Positions 43,546-51,985 of a stretch of 51,985 bases of DNA are shown in pieces. The stretch is taken from assembly GCA_030065055.1 (NCBI GenBank), contig JASJDS010000059.1:1-51985 (forward strand), in the 5' to 3' direction. The translations under genes and the position numbers were made by a program. The notes beneath the pieces are model-generated. The model did not search any database and had not been told where the DNA came from. It was given only the letters and a program-made list of their open reading frames with translations. How positions within the stretch are numbered: the stretch's first letter is position 1; every line of letters starts with the position of its first letter. The DNA comes from Calothrix sp. MO_192.B10 (lineage in GTDB: Bacteria; Cyanobacteriota; Cyanobacteriia; Cyanobacteriales; Nostocaceae).

Positions 43546-45504
43546 ATGAGTGTAATTACGCTACAATCAGTCAAAAAAGATTTTGGCATCAAAGAAATTC
43601 TCAAAGATGCCAGTTTAAGTTTGGACGCTACTGATAAAGTTGGCTTAATTGGCACTAATGGTTCTGGAAAATCAACCTTGCTGAAAATGATTGCTGGACT
43701 AGAACCAATCGATAGCGGTGAAATTTTAGTCCCTGCCGGTACGAGGATTATATATTTACCCCAGCAACCAGATTTAGATAACGAACGTACTGTTTTAGAA
43801 CAGGTGTTTGCTGATAGTGGGGAGCAAATGGCTTTAGTGCGGGAGTATGAGGATATTTCCCATCATCTGGCGACTCACCCAGAAGATGAGCAATTAATGT
43901 CCCGTTTATCCTCAGTCATGGAAAAAATGGATGCAGCTGGTGCATGGGAGTTGGAAACTAATGCCAAAATTATTCTCTCTAAGTTAGGAATTGCTGACTT
44001 TGATGCCAAGGTTGGTACTCTATCTGGAGGTTACCGCAAGCGCATTGCTCTAGCCACCGCATTACTGTCATCACCAGATTTCTTACTGATGGATGAGCCA
44101 ACCAACCACCTAGATGCTGATTCTGTAGAGTGGTTGCAAAGTTACTTAAATCGCTATCGCGGTGCATTATTATTAATAACCCACGATCGCTACTTTTTGG
44201 ATCAAGTTACTAACCGCATCATTGAAATAGACCGAGGGGACGTTTATACCTACGCCGGAAACTATTCCTATTATCTGGAGAAAAAAGCACTGGCAGAATC
44301 AGCCGCAGCCAGTAGTCAGCAGAAATTTCAGGGGGTATTACGCCGGGAATTAGAATGGTTGAAGAGGGGACCAAAAGCCAGAAGTACCAAACAAAAAGCT
44401 CGGATCGATCGCATTCATGATATGCAAGCCACTGAGTTTAAACAAACCCAGGGGAAGGTGGATATTTCCACACCCAGTCGCCGGATTGGTAAAAAGGTGA
44501 TTGAGGTTAATTGTATCTCTAAAAGTTATGGCGATGCCTTCGGCAACCCCTCCGGTGTACGCACTTTAATTAAAGATTTTACCTACGAATTTAGTCCAGA
44601 AGACCGGGTGGGCATCATTGGTGGCAATGGAGTGGGTAAATCTACCCTAATGGATATGATTACGGGTCGTTTACAACCAGATACCGGCACTGTAGATATT
44701 GGCAGCACCATTCACATCGGTTACTTTGACCAACATTCTGAGGAATTACTCAGCGCCGAAGATGAAAATCAGCGAGCGATCGAATATATCAAAGAAGAAG
44801 GGGGAGCATACGTCAAAGTAGCTGACGGAACCCAGATTACTGCTTCCCAGATGTTAGAGCGATTTCTATTTTCGGGAAATCAGCAGTATACCCCCATCCA
44901 TAAGCTTTCCGGTGGTGAAAAGCGGCGTTTATTTTTATTGCGGGTGTTGATGAGTGCGCCGAATGTTCTCATATTAGACGAACCAACTAATGATTTAGAT
45001 GTACAAACATTAGCTGTATTGGAAGAATATTTAGAAGATTTCAATGGCTGTGTAATTGTAGTTTCCCACGATCGCTATTTCTTAGACCGGACAGTGGATA
45101 AGGTGTTTGTGTTTGAAGATAATGGCAAAATAACCCAATATCCTGGGAATTATTCTGTTTATCTCGATTATAAGAAAGCTGAATCAGCAAAGCAACAACA
45201 AGCTTCTAAGATCCAAGAGAAGCCTGAGAAAGCAGCAGTAGAAAAAACTAACTCCCAATCCCCAGAAACAGAAACCAAGAAGCGACGTAGATTATCTAAT
45301 TGGGAAAGGAAAGAATTTGCTGAACTAGAAGGAAAAATAGCCCAATTAGAAACGGAGAAGGCGGAGGCAGAGGCGGCAATGGGAAATGTCACGCCAGGAA
45401 ATTATAGCCAAGTTCAACAATTATACGAACAGGTGGAAACCCTTAAAAGTAAAATTGATGCGGCAACTGAGCGTTGGTTAGAACTAGCGGAAATGGATTC
45501 TTGA
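43546..45504 (+). CDS. ABC-F family ATPase (Uup/EttA-like ribosome-associated)
   Basis: A 652-residue soluble protein with two ATPase domains (Walker A GTNGSGKST near 36 and GGNGVGKST near 363; signatures LSGGYRKR and LSGGEKRR), the linker between them, and a C-terminal coiled coil (about 560-650) typical of Uup. ABC-F proteins bind the ribosomal E site and relieve stalling or act in ribosome assembly; Uup members also bind DNA. It has no membrane part. The leader consists of heptamer repeats. Confidence 0.9.
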   Translation: MSVITLQSVKKDFGIKEILKDASLSLDATDKVGLIGTNGSGKSTLLKMIAGLEPIDSGEILVPAGTRIIYLPQQPDLDNERTVLEQVFADSGEQMALVREYEDISHHLATHPEDEQLMSRLSSVMEKMDAAGAWELETNAKIILSKLGIADFDAKVGTLSGGYRKRIALATALLSSPDFLLMDEPTNHLDADSVEWLQSYLNRYRGALLLITHDRYFLDQVTNRIIEIDRGDVYTYAGNYSYYLEKKALAESAAASSQQKFQGVLRRELEWLKRGPKARSTKQKARIDRIHDMQATEFKQTQGKVDISTPSRRIGKKVIEVNCISKSYGDAFGNPSGVRTLIKDFTYEFSPEDRVGIIGGNGVGKSTLMDMITGRLQPDTGTVDIGSTIHIGYFDQHSEELLSAEDENQRAIEYIKEEGGAYVKVADGTQITASQMLERFLFSGNQQYTPIHKLSGGEKRRLFLLRVLMSAPNVLILDEPTNDLDVQTLAVLEEYLEDFNGCVIVVSHDRYFLDRTVDKVFVFEDNGKITQYPGNYSVYLDYKKAESAKQQQASKIQEKPEKAAVEKTNSQSPETETKKRRRLSNWERKEFAELEGKIAQLETEKAEAEAAMGNVTPGNYSQVQQLYEQVETLKSKIDAATERWLELAEMDS

Positions 45505-46392
45505 ATTACTCCTGTCCCGCCCAAAGATTACTGATAAAAAACCACAGAGGCGCAGAGAACACAGAGGATAGAGAGGTGTAGGACATAGGGAATCTTACAC
45601 CGAGAAGGGAGTAAACAGTATAGTTATAGCGCTACGCGCAAGTAATAAGTAATAAGTAATAAGTTTACTGTTCATAGGTTTGCTGCATTCAGCAATGTCC
45701 ACGCCCTAATTGCGTAGCGCTATATCACTCACAACCAGTACCTGATTGGCTACTGACAAACACTGTGATTACCATATTCAATGTAATTAGTCAAATACAG
45801 ATAAATTGCAGCCATTCCAAAACTAGAATCTCATGCCAACGGTAATAACAGTGTTCTAGCTATTATTTGAGCAAGTTGCCATAAAATGCCCTTATTATAA
45901 AATACATGAAATGCTAACAAAAAATAAAGAGGCTGAAACAATGCAAATACGTTGAGTAAATAGGAATTAATATCAATAATTCGGGTAAATATTTTGGTAA
46001 AGAGTTATATACTTTTAAAAAATAAAACTATATAGATAAATAAATAGTTTTTGATTATGTGACTGAACTGTTGCTTCTCTATTCTCCCCACACTACCCTC
46101 GTCCTCTCAATTGATGATTGCTCTCGATTACTGAATTGATGCTTTAGTGCTTTGTCCCATTAATTTTGATGGTTAAACCAAGTTCCAAATTTATCCTCTC
46201 TTTCTTTTCCTCTGCGCTCTCTGCGCCTCTGCGGTTTTTTCCTCTACCCCTCAGAACTAATGTGGTGAGGTACTACGTAAAGATTTACAAAGTCGCGGAG
46301 CCTGGTTGTAAATTAAGTAGTGGCTTAATGGTTTAATTAACAAAGAATTAGATTGATATAAAATCAACACATTGTCGCAGGGCAAATCAGGG
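45505..46392. other. Spacer before purT with repeats
   Basis: It contains an inverted element at 45625-45724 (listed separately), opposed copies of the ACCACAGAGGCGCAGAGA type at 45540 and its reverse near 46203-46235, and AACTAATGTGGTGAGGTACTA near 46256, related to the element ends at 51853 and 51985. The AT-rich stretch 45770-46060 shows no gene or signal I recognise. Confidence 0.55.
45625..45724. repeat. 100-bp inverted-repeat element with internal heptamers
   Basis: TATAGCGCTACGC at 45625-45637 and GCGTAGCGCTATA at 45712-45724 are perfect 13-bp inverted ends. Inside are three AGTAATA heptamers and GCATTCAGCAATGTCC, similar to the terminus of the 7573-7683 element. Confidence 0.65.
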
Positions 46393-47571
46393 ATGAATGG
46401 GATTAATCTACCCGCAAAAATCATGTTGTTGGGTTCGGGGGAACTGGGTAAAGAGTTTGTAATTGCAGCTCAACGACTGGGTAACTATGTAATTGCTGTA
46501 GACCGCTATGATAATGCTCCAGCAATGCAAGTCGCTGATTGTCGTGAAGTGATTTCCATGCTCAGTGCTGATGATTTGGAACGGGTTGTCAGCAAACATC
46601 AACCGGATTTTCTTGTGCCCGAAATCGAAGCAATTAGAACCGAAAAATTACAAGAATTTGAACAAAGAGGTATTACAGTAATTCCCACAGCTGCGGCAAC
46701 TAACTACACCATGAACCGTGACAGAATTAGGGAATTAGCACATACCCAATTAGGTATTAGAACAGCTAAATATGGCTATGCTCAAAACTTAGATGAATTA
46801 AGAGCTATTTCTGAAGAAATTGGCTTTCCCAATGTTATTAAACCAGTAATGTCCTCCTCTGGTAAAGGGCAATCTATAGTTAAAGAGCGAAGGGAAATAG
46901 AACAAGCATGGAATTATGCGATCGCAGGTTCTCGGGGTGACACCCACAAGGTAATTATTGAGGAATTTATTGATTTTGAAATAGAAATCACCCTACTAAC
47001 CATTAAACAGTGGAATGCCCCCACAATCTTCTGTCCACCCATTGGACATCGTCAAGAAAGAGGAGACTACCAAGAATCTTGGCAACCAGCTGGAATTACC
47101 CAAGAACAAATATTAACAGCCCAAGCGATCGCTCAAAAAGTCACCGATGCTTTGGGGGGTGCGGGAATTTTTGGAGTGGAGTTTTTTGTTACTAAGGATG
47201 AAGTAATTTTTTCCGAACTTTCACCTAGACCTCACGACACGGGTATGGTGACATTAATTTCTCAAAATTTGAATGAATTTGAACTACATTTAAGAGCAAT
47301 TTTAGGTTTACCAATTCCGAAAATAGAATTATTTGCCTGTGCAGCTAGTGCTGTTATTTTAGCAGCAGAAAAATTAGATACAGTTGCATATACAGGTGTA
47401 GCTGAGGCTTTATCTGAATCAGATGTAGATATTAAATTATTCGGTAAACCTAATGCTCATCCCTATCGCAGAATGGGAGTAGCCTTAGCAAAAGGTTCAG
47501 ATACGAACATAGCAAGAGAGAAGGCTGATAAAGCCGCAAGTAAAGTTAATGTAGTCAGTTCTAACCCCTAA
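46393..47571 (+). CDS. purT: Formate-dependent phosphoribosylglycinamide formyltransferase PurT
   Basis: About 392 residues, an ATP-grasp enzyme that uses formate and ATP to formylate GAR in purine synthesis. The start region [23 protein letters not shown] and the motifs [24 protein letters not shown] and [25 protein letters not shown] are those of PurT. The ATG at 46393 is chosen over TTG at 46372 because it matches family length. It stands alone. Confidence 0.95.
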   Translation: MNGINLPAKIMLLGSGELGKEFVIAAQRLGNYVIAVDRYDNAPAMQVADCREVISMLSADDLERVVSKHQPDFLVPEIEAIRTEKLQEFEQRGITVIPTAAATNYTMNRDRIRELAHTQLGIRTAKYGYAQNLDELRAISEEIGFPNVIKPVMSSSGKGQSIVKERREIEQAWNYAIAGSRGDTHKVIIEEFIDFEIEITLLTIKQWNAPTIFCPPIGHRQERGDYQESWQPAGITQEQILTAQAIAQKVTDALGGAGIFGVEFFVTKDEVIFSELSPRPHDTGMVTLISQNLNEFELHLRAILGLPIPKIELFACAASAVILAAEKLDTVAYTGVAEALSESDVDIKLFGKPNAHPYRRMGVALAKGSDTNIAREKADKAASKVNVVSSNP

Positions 47572-47941
47572 TAACTACCGTATATACATAACTATAAAAC
47601 ATTGATTTATCAATGATTTTAGGCTATTTATTGGGTCATAAGTGCAAGGGAATTAGGATTTTAGGTTTAAAATTCTTGCATCTCTAATTTTTGGTGATAA
47701 AAAGAATAGAAAAAAGAGGCTGAAACTCTTCCCGTTCGGCTGAGCTCACGGTCGAAGCCTGTCGGCTGTTAAGAGTTCCCTACCCCCACAATCATGACTT
47801 TTATAGCTAACGCTACGCTACGCGAACAGCAAGCCCTATTTAAATCAGTAGTGCCGTATTTAATAGTGGTAAAAATCACCCTGTTTTTCTATTACTTGCT
47901 TAAGCAATATATTAATAAACACACAATGAAATAGTATGAAT
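47572..47941. other. Spacer with an inverted repeat
   Basis: No gene is supported. AACTCTT near 47727 and AAGAGTT near 47770 enclose a CGTTCGGCTGAGCTCACGG-type module, and GCTAACGCTACGCTACGCGA near 47808 is a common cyanobacterial repeat. Confidence 0.45.
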
Positions 47942-49144
47942 TCATCCTATCCGTTTCAGGATTTTCTTTCTCACTCTGCTATTAATTCTGACTATTTGAG
48001 AAACATACTTTTTCATCACAAGATTATTTTTCTTACGCAAATCCAGAGATTTCACATCAATATCCAATGCACGGACACTAATATTAGACCATTCTGTTGG
48101 TAATCCCCCATATTGAAAAAGACCAAAAGCAGCTTTAGTGATTCTCGGAAGATGTGCAGGAATATGGGCATTATGCTCTTCACACAACCATTTATCCGGT
48201 TCTATATCCCCTTTTTTCCAAATACGATATCGGCAACAGTTGATCCCATCCGCCATGATGACTTGATGTCTAACGCAATAAGTAACATATGGCTCGATAT
48301 CTATGTAAGCCGGATACTCAGTCTTGACAACCCAAGTCCATTCCTTGCCCATCAAACAATCTCCTAATGATATCCAAGTGCGAGCTTCTCCTTTAGTATC
48401 GATTGTTGCTAACCCTGCACTGGAGTAACCCGGCTTAATACCTAGTTCTGGAGACTGCTCCTCATGCCCTGCAAAAAAGTCACTGATACCTCTAAAAACG
48501 ACTCCTCTTCCATTTTCCCGAAATTTGACTTCGTAAGTAGCCTCTTGACTTCCGTGATAAGAACTAAGTAAAAGCAGAGAATCGTCAGAAACTGGTGGTT
48601 TGGAGCGAATCACATTCTTCTCAGGATCAAAATCAAATGCTCCATCAACAACTTGACCAAATTCCTGAATATGTTGGTATTGGCTTAGATCATTTAACTC
48701 AAGTGGCAGATTTATCGGACGAGAATCCCAATAAAATTCAGCCTCCAGTACCTCAAAATTGCCTTTTCTATCCTCTATTTCAATTCTAATACTATTCCAC
48801 CCTTCTTTAAGTTCTGGACAATTAATAGGTATTTCAATATTAAAATGTCCTGGCCGTTCTCTCAGGCGATTGATAGATGGAGTATGAGCCTCATAAGGAT
48901 ATGAATTTTGTTTAGATTGTAAATCATCTACTTCTGGCTCTACATAGAAATGTATTGGAGATGAGCTGTTTAATTTATAGACTGATTGTCTTACAGGCAG
49001 CTTGGCATCTGAATTGCCCAGAATATTGATATCGTTATGCCGAAAGCGGAATTGTTGTCGATTACCATATAGCAATTGAATCATTTTAATATTTGAGTGT
49101 ACGTGAATATGGTTAATGAGTACGTAATTTAGCATACATATCAA
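47942..49144 (-). CDS. Unrecognised protein, predicted beta-rich with carbohydrate-locus context
   Basis: A 400-residue soluble protein that I cannot assign. It is rich in beta-type sequence (HFNIEIPINCPELKEGWNSI, ATYEVKFRENGRGVVFRGIS, WTWVVKTEYPAYIDIEPYV), which suggests jelly-roll or concanavalin-like domains, one at about 60-130 and one at about 180-370. The C-terminus is basic (RVRKKILKRIG). No signal peptide is seen. An internal ATG at 49084 (MIQLLYGN) may be the real start, as the 20 residues before it are unlike a soluble domain. It precedes a divergent GT4 glycosyltransferase, so glycan binding is possible. Confidence 0.6.
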   Translation of the reverse strand: MICMLNYVLINHIHVHSNIKMIQLLYGNRQQFRFRHNDINILGNSDAKLPVRQSVYKLNSSSPIHFYVEPEVDDLQSKQNSYPYEAHTPSINRLRERPGHFNIEIPINCPELKEGWNSIRIEIEDRKGNFEVLEAEFYWDSRPINLPLELNDLSQYQHIQEFGQVVDGAFDFDPEKNVIRSKPPVSDDSLLLLSSYHGSQEATYEVKFRENGRGVVFRGISDFFAGHEEQSPELGIKPGYSSAGLATIDTKGEARTWISLGDCLMGKEWTWVVKTEYPAYIDIEPYVTYCVRHQVIMADGINCCRYRIWKKGDIEPDKWLCEEHNAHIPAHLPRITKAAFGLFQYGGLPTEWSNISVRALDIDVKSLDLRKKNNLVMKKYVSQIVRINSRVRKKILKRIG

Positions 49145-49709
49145 GTTAGCGATATGAGTTTACACAAACTTCACTTACCCTTAACATTAAATTCAGCAAA
49201 AATAATTGGCAGAAAGGGTTTTTGCTAATTAAATCAGGTTGCATAACAACACATATACAAGTATTATTAATCAGGTATGCTGTATTATATAATACTTTTT
49301 ACTTGAAGGTCTTCGACCTTCAAGTTAGCCCCACTCTGCTCCAAGCCGCGCTTCGCCCATCTACATGAACGTTTGTACACAACCAAGGATGAAAATACCT
49401 ATTCCCTATTCCCTATTCCTTCGCATTGACAAGCGGCTGAGATTTTTATTTTTCCACAGTAACGGAATACCTAATATCATAACTTTGAATTAGATTGATA
49501 TTTTTATGAAGCAAATATTCAGCAAATGTAAAGCAGAAAGAAAATAGGGGAGAATCCCAGTTAAATACAAGTGATATTAAAGTTTTTGTAAACTAGATTT
49601 TAATATACTCTTCTATGTGAATATTTAGTGTAATATCTCACTGGCAAATAGGAAAATAATTTCCCCAGAATTTATAGTACATAGCTACAAGAGATTAGTT
49701 GAGAATGCC
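49145..49709. other. Divergent spacer before the glycosyltransferase gene
   Basis: A perfect hairpin, ACTTGAAGGTC and GACCTTCAAGT around TTC, lies at 49301-49325. After it come a module GAACGTTTGTACACAACCAA at 49368-49387 (shared with 30013-30034) and ATTCCCT heptamers at about 49400-49420. The AT-rich DNA from 49440 to 49709 probably contains the promoter of the glycosyltransferase gene; no defined motif is clear. Confidence 0.5.
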
Positions 49710-51014
49710 ATGCTAGTGAGTAAAAAAGAGAGACAAAAAATAGCTGTCGTCAATCAGGGCTTGGCTTATAGTAGCTTTCCCTGTCCTACAGATTCCGTTG
49801 GTATTGTAATTTATGAGCTGGCGCAGCGTTTGGCTGTTGATTGCGATGTCATGGTATATACCCCTGGGAAAAATTTTCTGATCAATAGAAAATGCCATGA
49901 TGGCATAAATTATTTTTATGTTCCCAGAAGATTTGATCGAATAATAATTAGATTTCTGGAGAAAATTTTACAACGAAGTAATAATAATTTTTTAAATTCT
50001 CAATTATTTTATATACATTATGCTTTGCAGATAGCTAATCATCTGAGGAAGCATAAATGTGATATTGTGCATATTCATAGTTTGTCTCAGTTTGTGCCTA
50101 TTATCAAAGCATTTAATCCTGAGATTAAAATAGTTCTTCATATGCATTGTCAGTGGTTAAGCCAACTAGATTATCAAACTATTTATCGGCGATTGAAAAA
50201 AGTAGATTTGATTATTGGTTGTAGCGAATATATTACAGAAAAAGTCCGTCGTCGCTTCCCAGAATTTGCTGCCAAGTGTAAAACTATTTATAATGGTGTT
50301 AATATTGATTCTTGTACTACTAAGCTTCATTTAAATTCCCACAATCAATCCCTGAAAAATGCCAATAAACGGCTACTATTTGTTGGCAGAGTTTCACCAG
50401 AAAAAGGTGTGCATCTACTACTGAAAGCTTTGGAAAAGGTAGTTTTTTACTTTCCTGAAGTACATCTTAATGTTGTTGGTTCCATCACAGGGTCACTACC
50501 GAAAAATATTCTGGTTGATCTGGACAATTCCGATCCAAAAGTTGCGGAGTTAAAATCATTTTACACTCCAGATCCAAAGACTGGTAAAATATTAAGTTAC
50601 TGGGAACAGTTACAAGCAAAAATTTCTCCAGAGTTAGCTAAACACGTGACTTTTCACGGTTCTGTAGCCCATTCAGAGCTAGATAAATATTATCGAGAGG
50701 CTGATATATTTATTAACTCTTCACTTAGTGAGGCTTTTCCAATACCAATTCCAGAAGCTATGGGTAGGAGCCTTCCAGTTATAGGGTCTCGTGTTGGAGG
50801 AATTCCAGAAGCTATCCTGCATGAAAAAACAGGGATTGTGGTGGATTCAGGAGATGCATCTATCTTAGCTGAGGCGATTCTACACCTTTTGAACAATGAC
50901 AATCTGAGAGTAGAAATGGGCAAGGCTGGTTATCAGCGTGCATATGAACTATTTTCTTGGGAAAAAGTTTCTCAAAATTTACTCAACGAGTACAAAAATC
51001 TTTGTGAGCAATAA
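49710..51014 (+). CDS. Glycosyltransferase family 4
   Basis: A 434-residue GT-B fold enzyme. The C-terminal half has RLLFVGRVSPEKGVHLLLKAL and the nucleotide-sugar site with the EX7E motif in SEAFPIPIPEAMGRSLPVIGS. The N-terminal half (PTDSVGIVIYELAQRLA, CDIVHIHSLSQFVPI) matches the acceptor domain. It transfers a sugar to a glycan or lipid; the donor is unknown. A PIG-L deacetylase gene begins 2 bp after its stop codon, so the two form an operon and likely act on the same glycan. Confidence 0.88.
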   Translation: MLVSKKERQKIAVVNQGLAYSSFPCPTDSVGIVIYELAQRLAVDCDVMVYTPGKNFLINRKCHDGINYFYVPRRFDRIIIRFLEKILQRSNNNFLNSQLFYIHYALQIANHLRKHKCDIVHIHSLSQFVPIIKAFNPEIKIVLHMHCQWLSQLDYQTIYRRLKKVDLIIGCSEYITEKVRRRFPEFAAKCKTIYNGVNIDSCTTKLHLNSHNQSLKNANKRLLFVGRVSPEKGVHLLLKALEKVVFYFPEVHLNVVGSITGSLPKNILVDLDNSDPKVAELKSFYTPDPKTGKILSYWEQLQAKISPELAKHVTFHGSVAHSELDKYYREADIFINSSLSEAFPIPIPEAMGRSLPVIGSRVGGIPEAILHEKTGIVVDSGDASILAEAILHLLNNDNLRVEMGKAGYQRAYELFSWEKVSQNLLNEYKNLCEQ

Positions 51015-51016
51015 GG

Positions 51017-51856
51017 ATGAAATCATTGATCAGAGAACAGGTAATTCGATTGTATGAATGGGTATACAAACCTAGTTTAAATGAATACAATAAAAATGAG
51101 TTAAGCCAATCTGCAATCGTCTTTTCGCCCCACTTTGATGATGAGACACTAGGCTGTGGTGGCATTATGATCAAGAAAAAGAGAGCTGGTGCAGATATTA
51201 AACTAGTTTTTATGACTGATGGGAGCAAGTCTCACAGTCATTTAATACCGGAAAATGAATTGAAAACAATTCGGGCTAATGAAGGAATTGCTGCTGCTCA
51301 ATCTATGGGAATTGATGCTGGCGATGTTTTTTTACTTGGGTTCGAGGAGACAAAATTAAAAGAGCATCATGACTCAGCCGTGGCGAAAGTAAGGCAAATT
51401 ATTCAAGAACAACAGCCAAAAGAAATTTTTATTCCTTACCATCAGGAACCATTATTGTGGTCTGAAGATCATTTATGTACAACTAAAATTGTCAAATCTG
51501 CCTTGCAGTCTTATGGTAAAAATGTAGTTATCTACGAGTATCCTATCTGGTTTTGGTTACATTGGCCATGGGTAGACTTAATTAACAAAAATAGTTCCCT
51601 TACCCGGATTATTGTAAAACATACCTTAATGTACGGACTTGGCTCGCGCTTATTACGGGATTTTCAATGCTCTATGTATATAGGAGATGTTTTAGAGCAA
51701 AAACACGCCACCCTAGCTGAACATAAATCCCAGATGACCAGTCTGATACCTGACTCAAAATGGTCAACTTTGAATGATGTGTCAAATGGGAAATTTTTAC
51801 AATGCTTCTTTCAAGAGCGTGAAGTTTTCCGGCGATATCATCATTCAGTTATCTAG
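51017..51856 (+). CDS. PIG-L/LmbE family deacetylase
   Basis: A 279-residue zinc-dependent N-acetylglucosamine deacetylase-like enzyme: the PHFDDETLGCGG motif with His39 and Asp41/42, and a third ligand in SEDHLCTTK near 153. It probably removes acetyl groups from an amino sugar that the GT4 enzyme handles. The stop codon TAG lies within the terminal repeat CTAG of the following element, so the natural C-terminus may have been slightly altered. Confidence 0.85.
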   Translation: MKSLIREQVIRLYEWVYKPSLNEYNKNELSQSAIVFSPHFDDETLGCGGIMIKKKRAGADIKLVFMTDGSKSHSHLIPENELKTIRANEGIAAAQSMGIDAGDVFLLGFEETKLKEHHDSAVAKVRQIIQEQQPKEIFIPYHQEPLLWSEDHLCTTKIVKSALQSYGKNVVIYEYPIWFWLHWPWVDLINKNSSLTRIIVKHTLMYGLGSRLLRDFQCSMYIGDVLEQKHATLAEHKSQMTSLIPDSKWSTLNDVSNGKFLQCFFQEREVFRRYHHSVI

Positions 51857-51985
51857 TACTCCACCACATTAATTTTGCGGGGTGGACATCCAACCGCCAG
51901 GGACTCTAAGTCCCTGGCTAATAGCAAAAGTCCTATAAATAGGACTGATGCAATACCCCTCATAACTAATGTGGTGGAACACTAG
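51853..51985. mobile_element. Inverted-repeat element reaching the window end
   Basis: CTAGTACTCCACCACATTA at 51853-51871 and TAATGTGGTGGAACACTAG at 51967-51985 are inverted ends matching at 17 of 19 positions. The 133-bp interior has GGGACT/AGTCCC hairpins and no gene. Related ends occur near 37502 and 46256. The right flank is outside the window, so a target duplication cannot be checked. Confidence 0.65.

Overview
The window looks like chromosomal DNA of a filamentous, probably Nostocales-type cyanobacterium. The evidence is the light-independent protochlorophyllide reductase subunit ChlB, a BicA-like SulP transporter, cyanobacterial families (DUF1824, DUF6326), dense GCGATCGC (HIP1) octamers, and many heptanucleotide tandem repeats of the kind called STRR in heterocystous strains. 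G+C is low, genes are mostly single or in short operons, and intergenic space is full of small repeats. No rRNA, tRNA or CRISPR array was seen.

Region 1 (1-6.7 kb) is a zinc-homeostasis block: znuCB and an FAD/NAD(P) oxidoreductase on the minus strand, znuA divergent on the plus strand, then a small gene broken by a 110-bp insertion, a His-rich COG0523/CobW GTPase, and zinc-type GTP cyclohydrolase I (folE). Zur-box-like palindromes lie before the oxidoreductase and, doubled, between znuC and znuA. Region 2 (6.8-8.1 kb) holds toxin-antitoxin remnants in which toxin-side genes are missing or broken, one by a small mobile element with a 9-bp target duplication. Region 3 (8.4-14.8 kb) carries chlB with a structured leader, a NYN-domain protein, a parvulin isomerase, a triplicated repeat of 155-175 bp and three small membrane proteins.

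Region 4 (14.8-20.0 kb) is mobile or defence-like: an IsrB-type OMEGA nickase with its upstream HEARO/omega RNA inserted directly after an aldo/keto reductase gene, then an AAA ATPase, a PIN-like nuclease and a convergent Mrr-like nuclease. Region 5 (20.2-29.3 kb) has two Na+/H+ antiporters around a BicA-like transporter and an AMIN-amidase. Region 6 (29.3-34.4 kb) has repeats, an orphan ribbon-helix-helix protein, an EVE protein, a SIMPL protein, SSB, and a long TnpB carrying a palindromic repeat inside its reading frame.

Region 7 (34.8-47.6 kb) is mainly housekeeping: mreBCD, ribD, an ABC exporter, an SPFH protein, DUF1824, an ABC-F ATPase and purT, separated by composite repeats. Region 8 (47.9-52 kb) starts a surface-glycan locus: an unrecognised 400-residue protein, a GT4 glycosyltransferase and a PIG-L deacetylase, closed by an inverted-repeat element. 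The most novel-looking parts are the AAA-PIN-Mrr neighbourhood, the IsrB-HEARO unit, the small element family with 9-bp duplications, and a dispersed repeat whose six copies split between two alternative hairpins.
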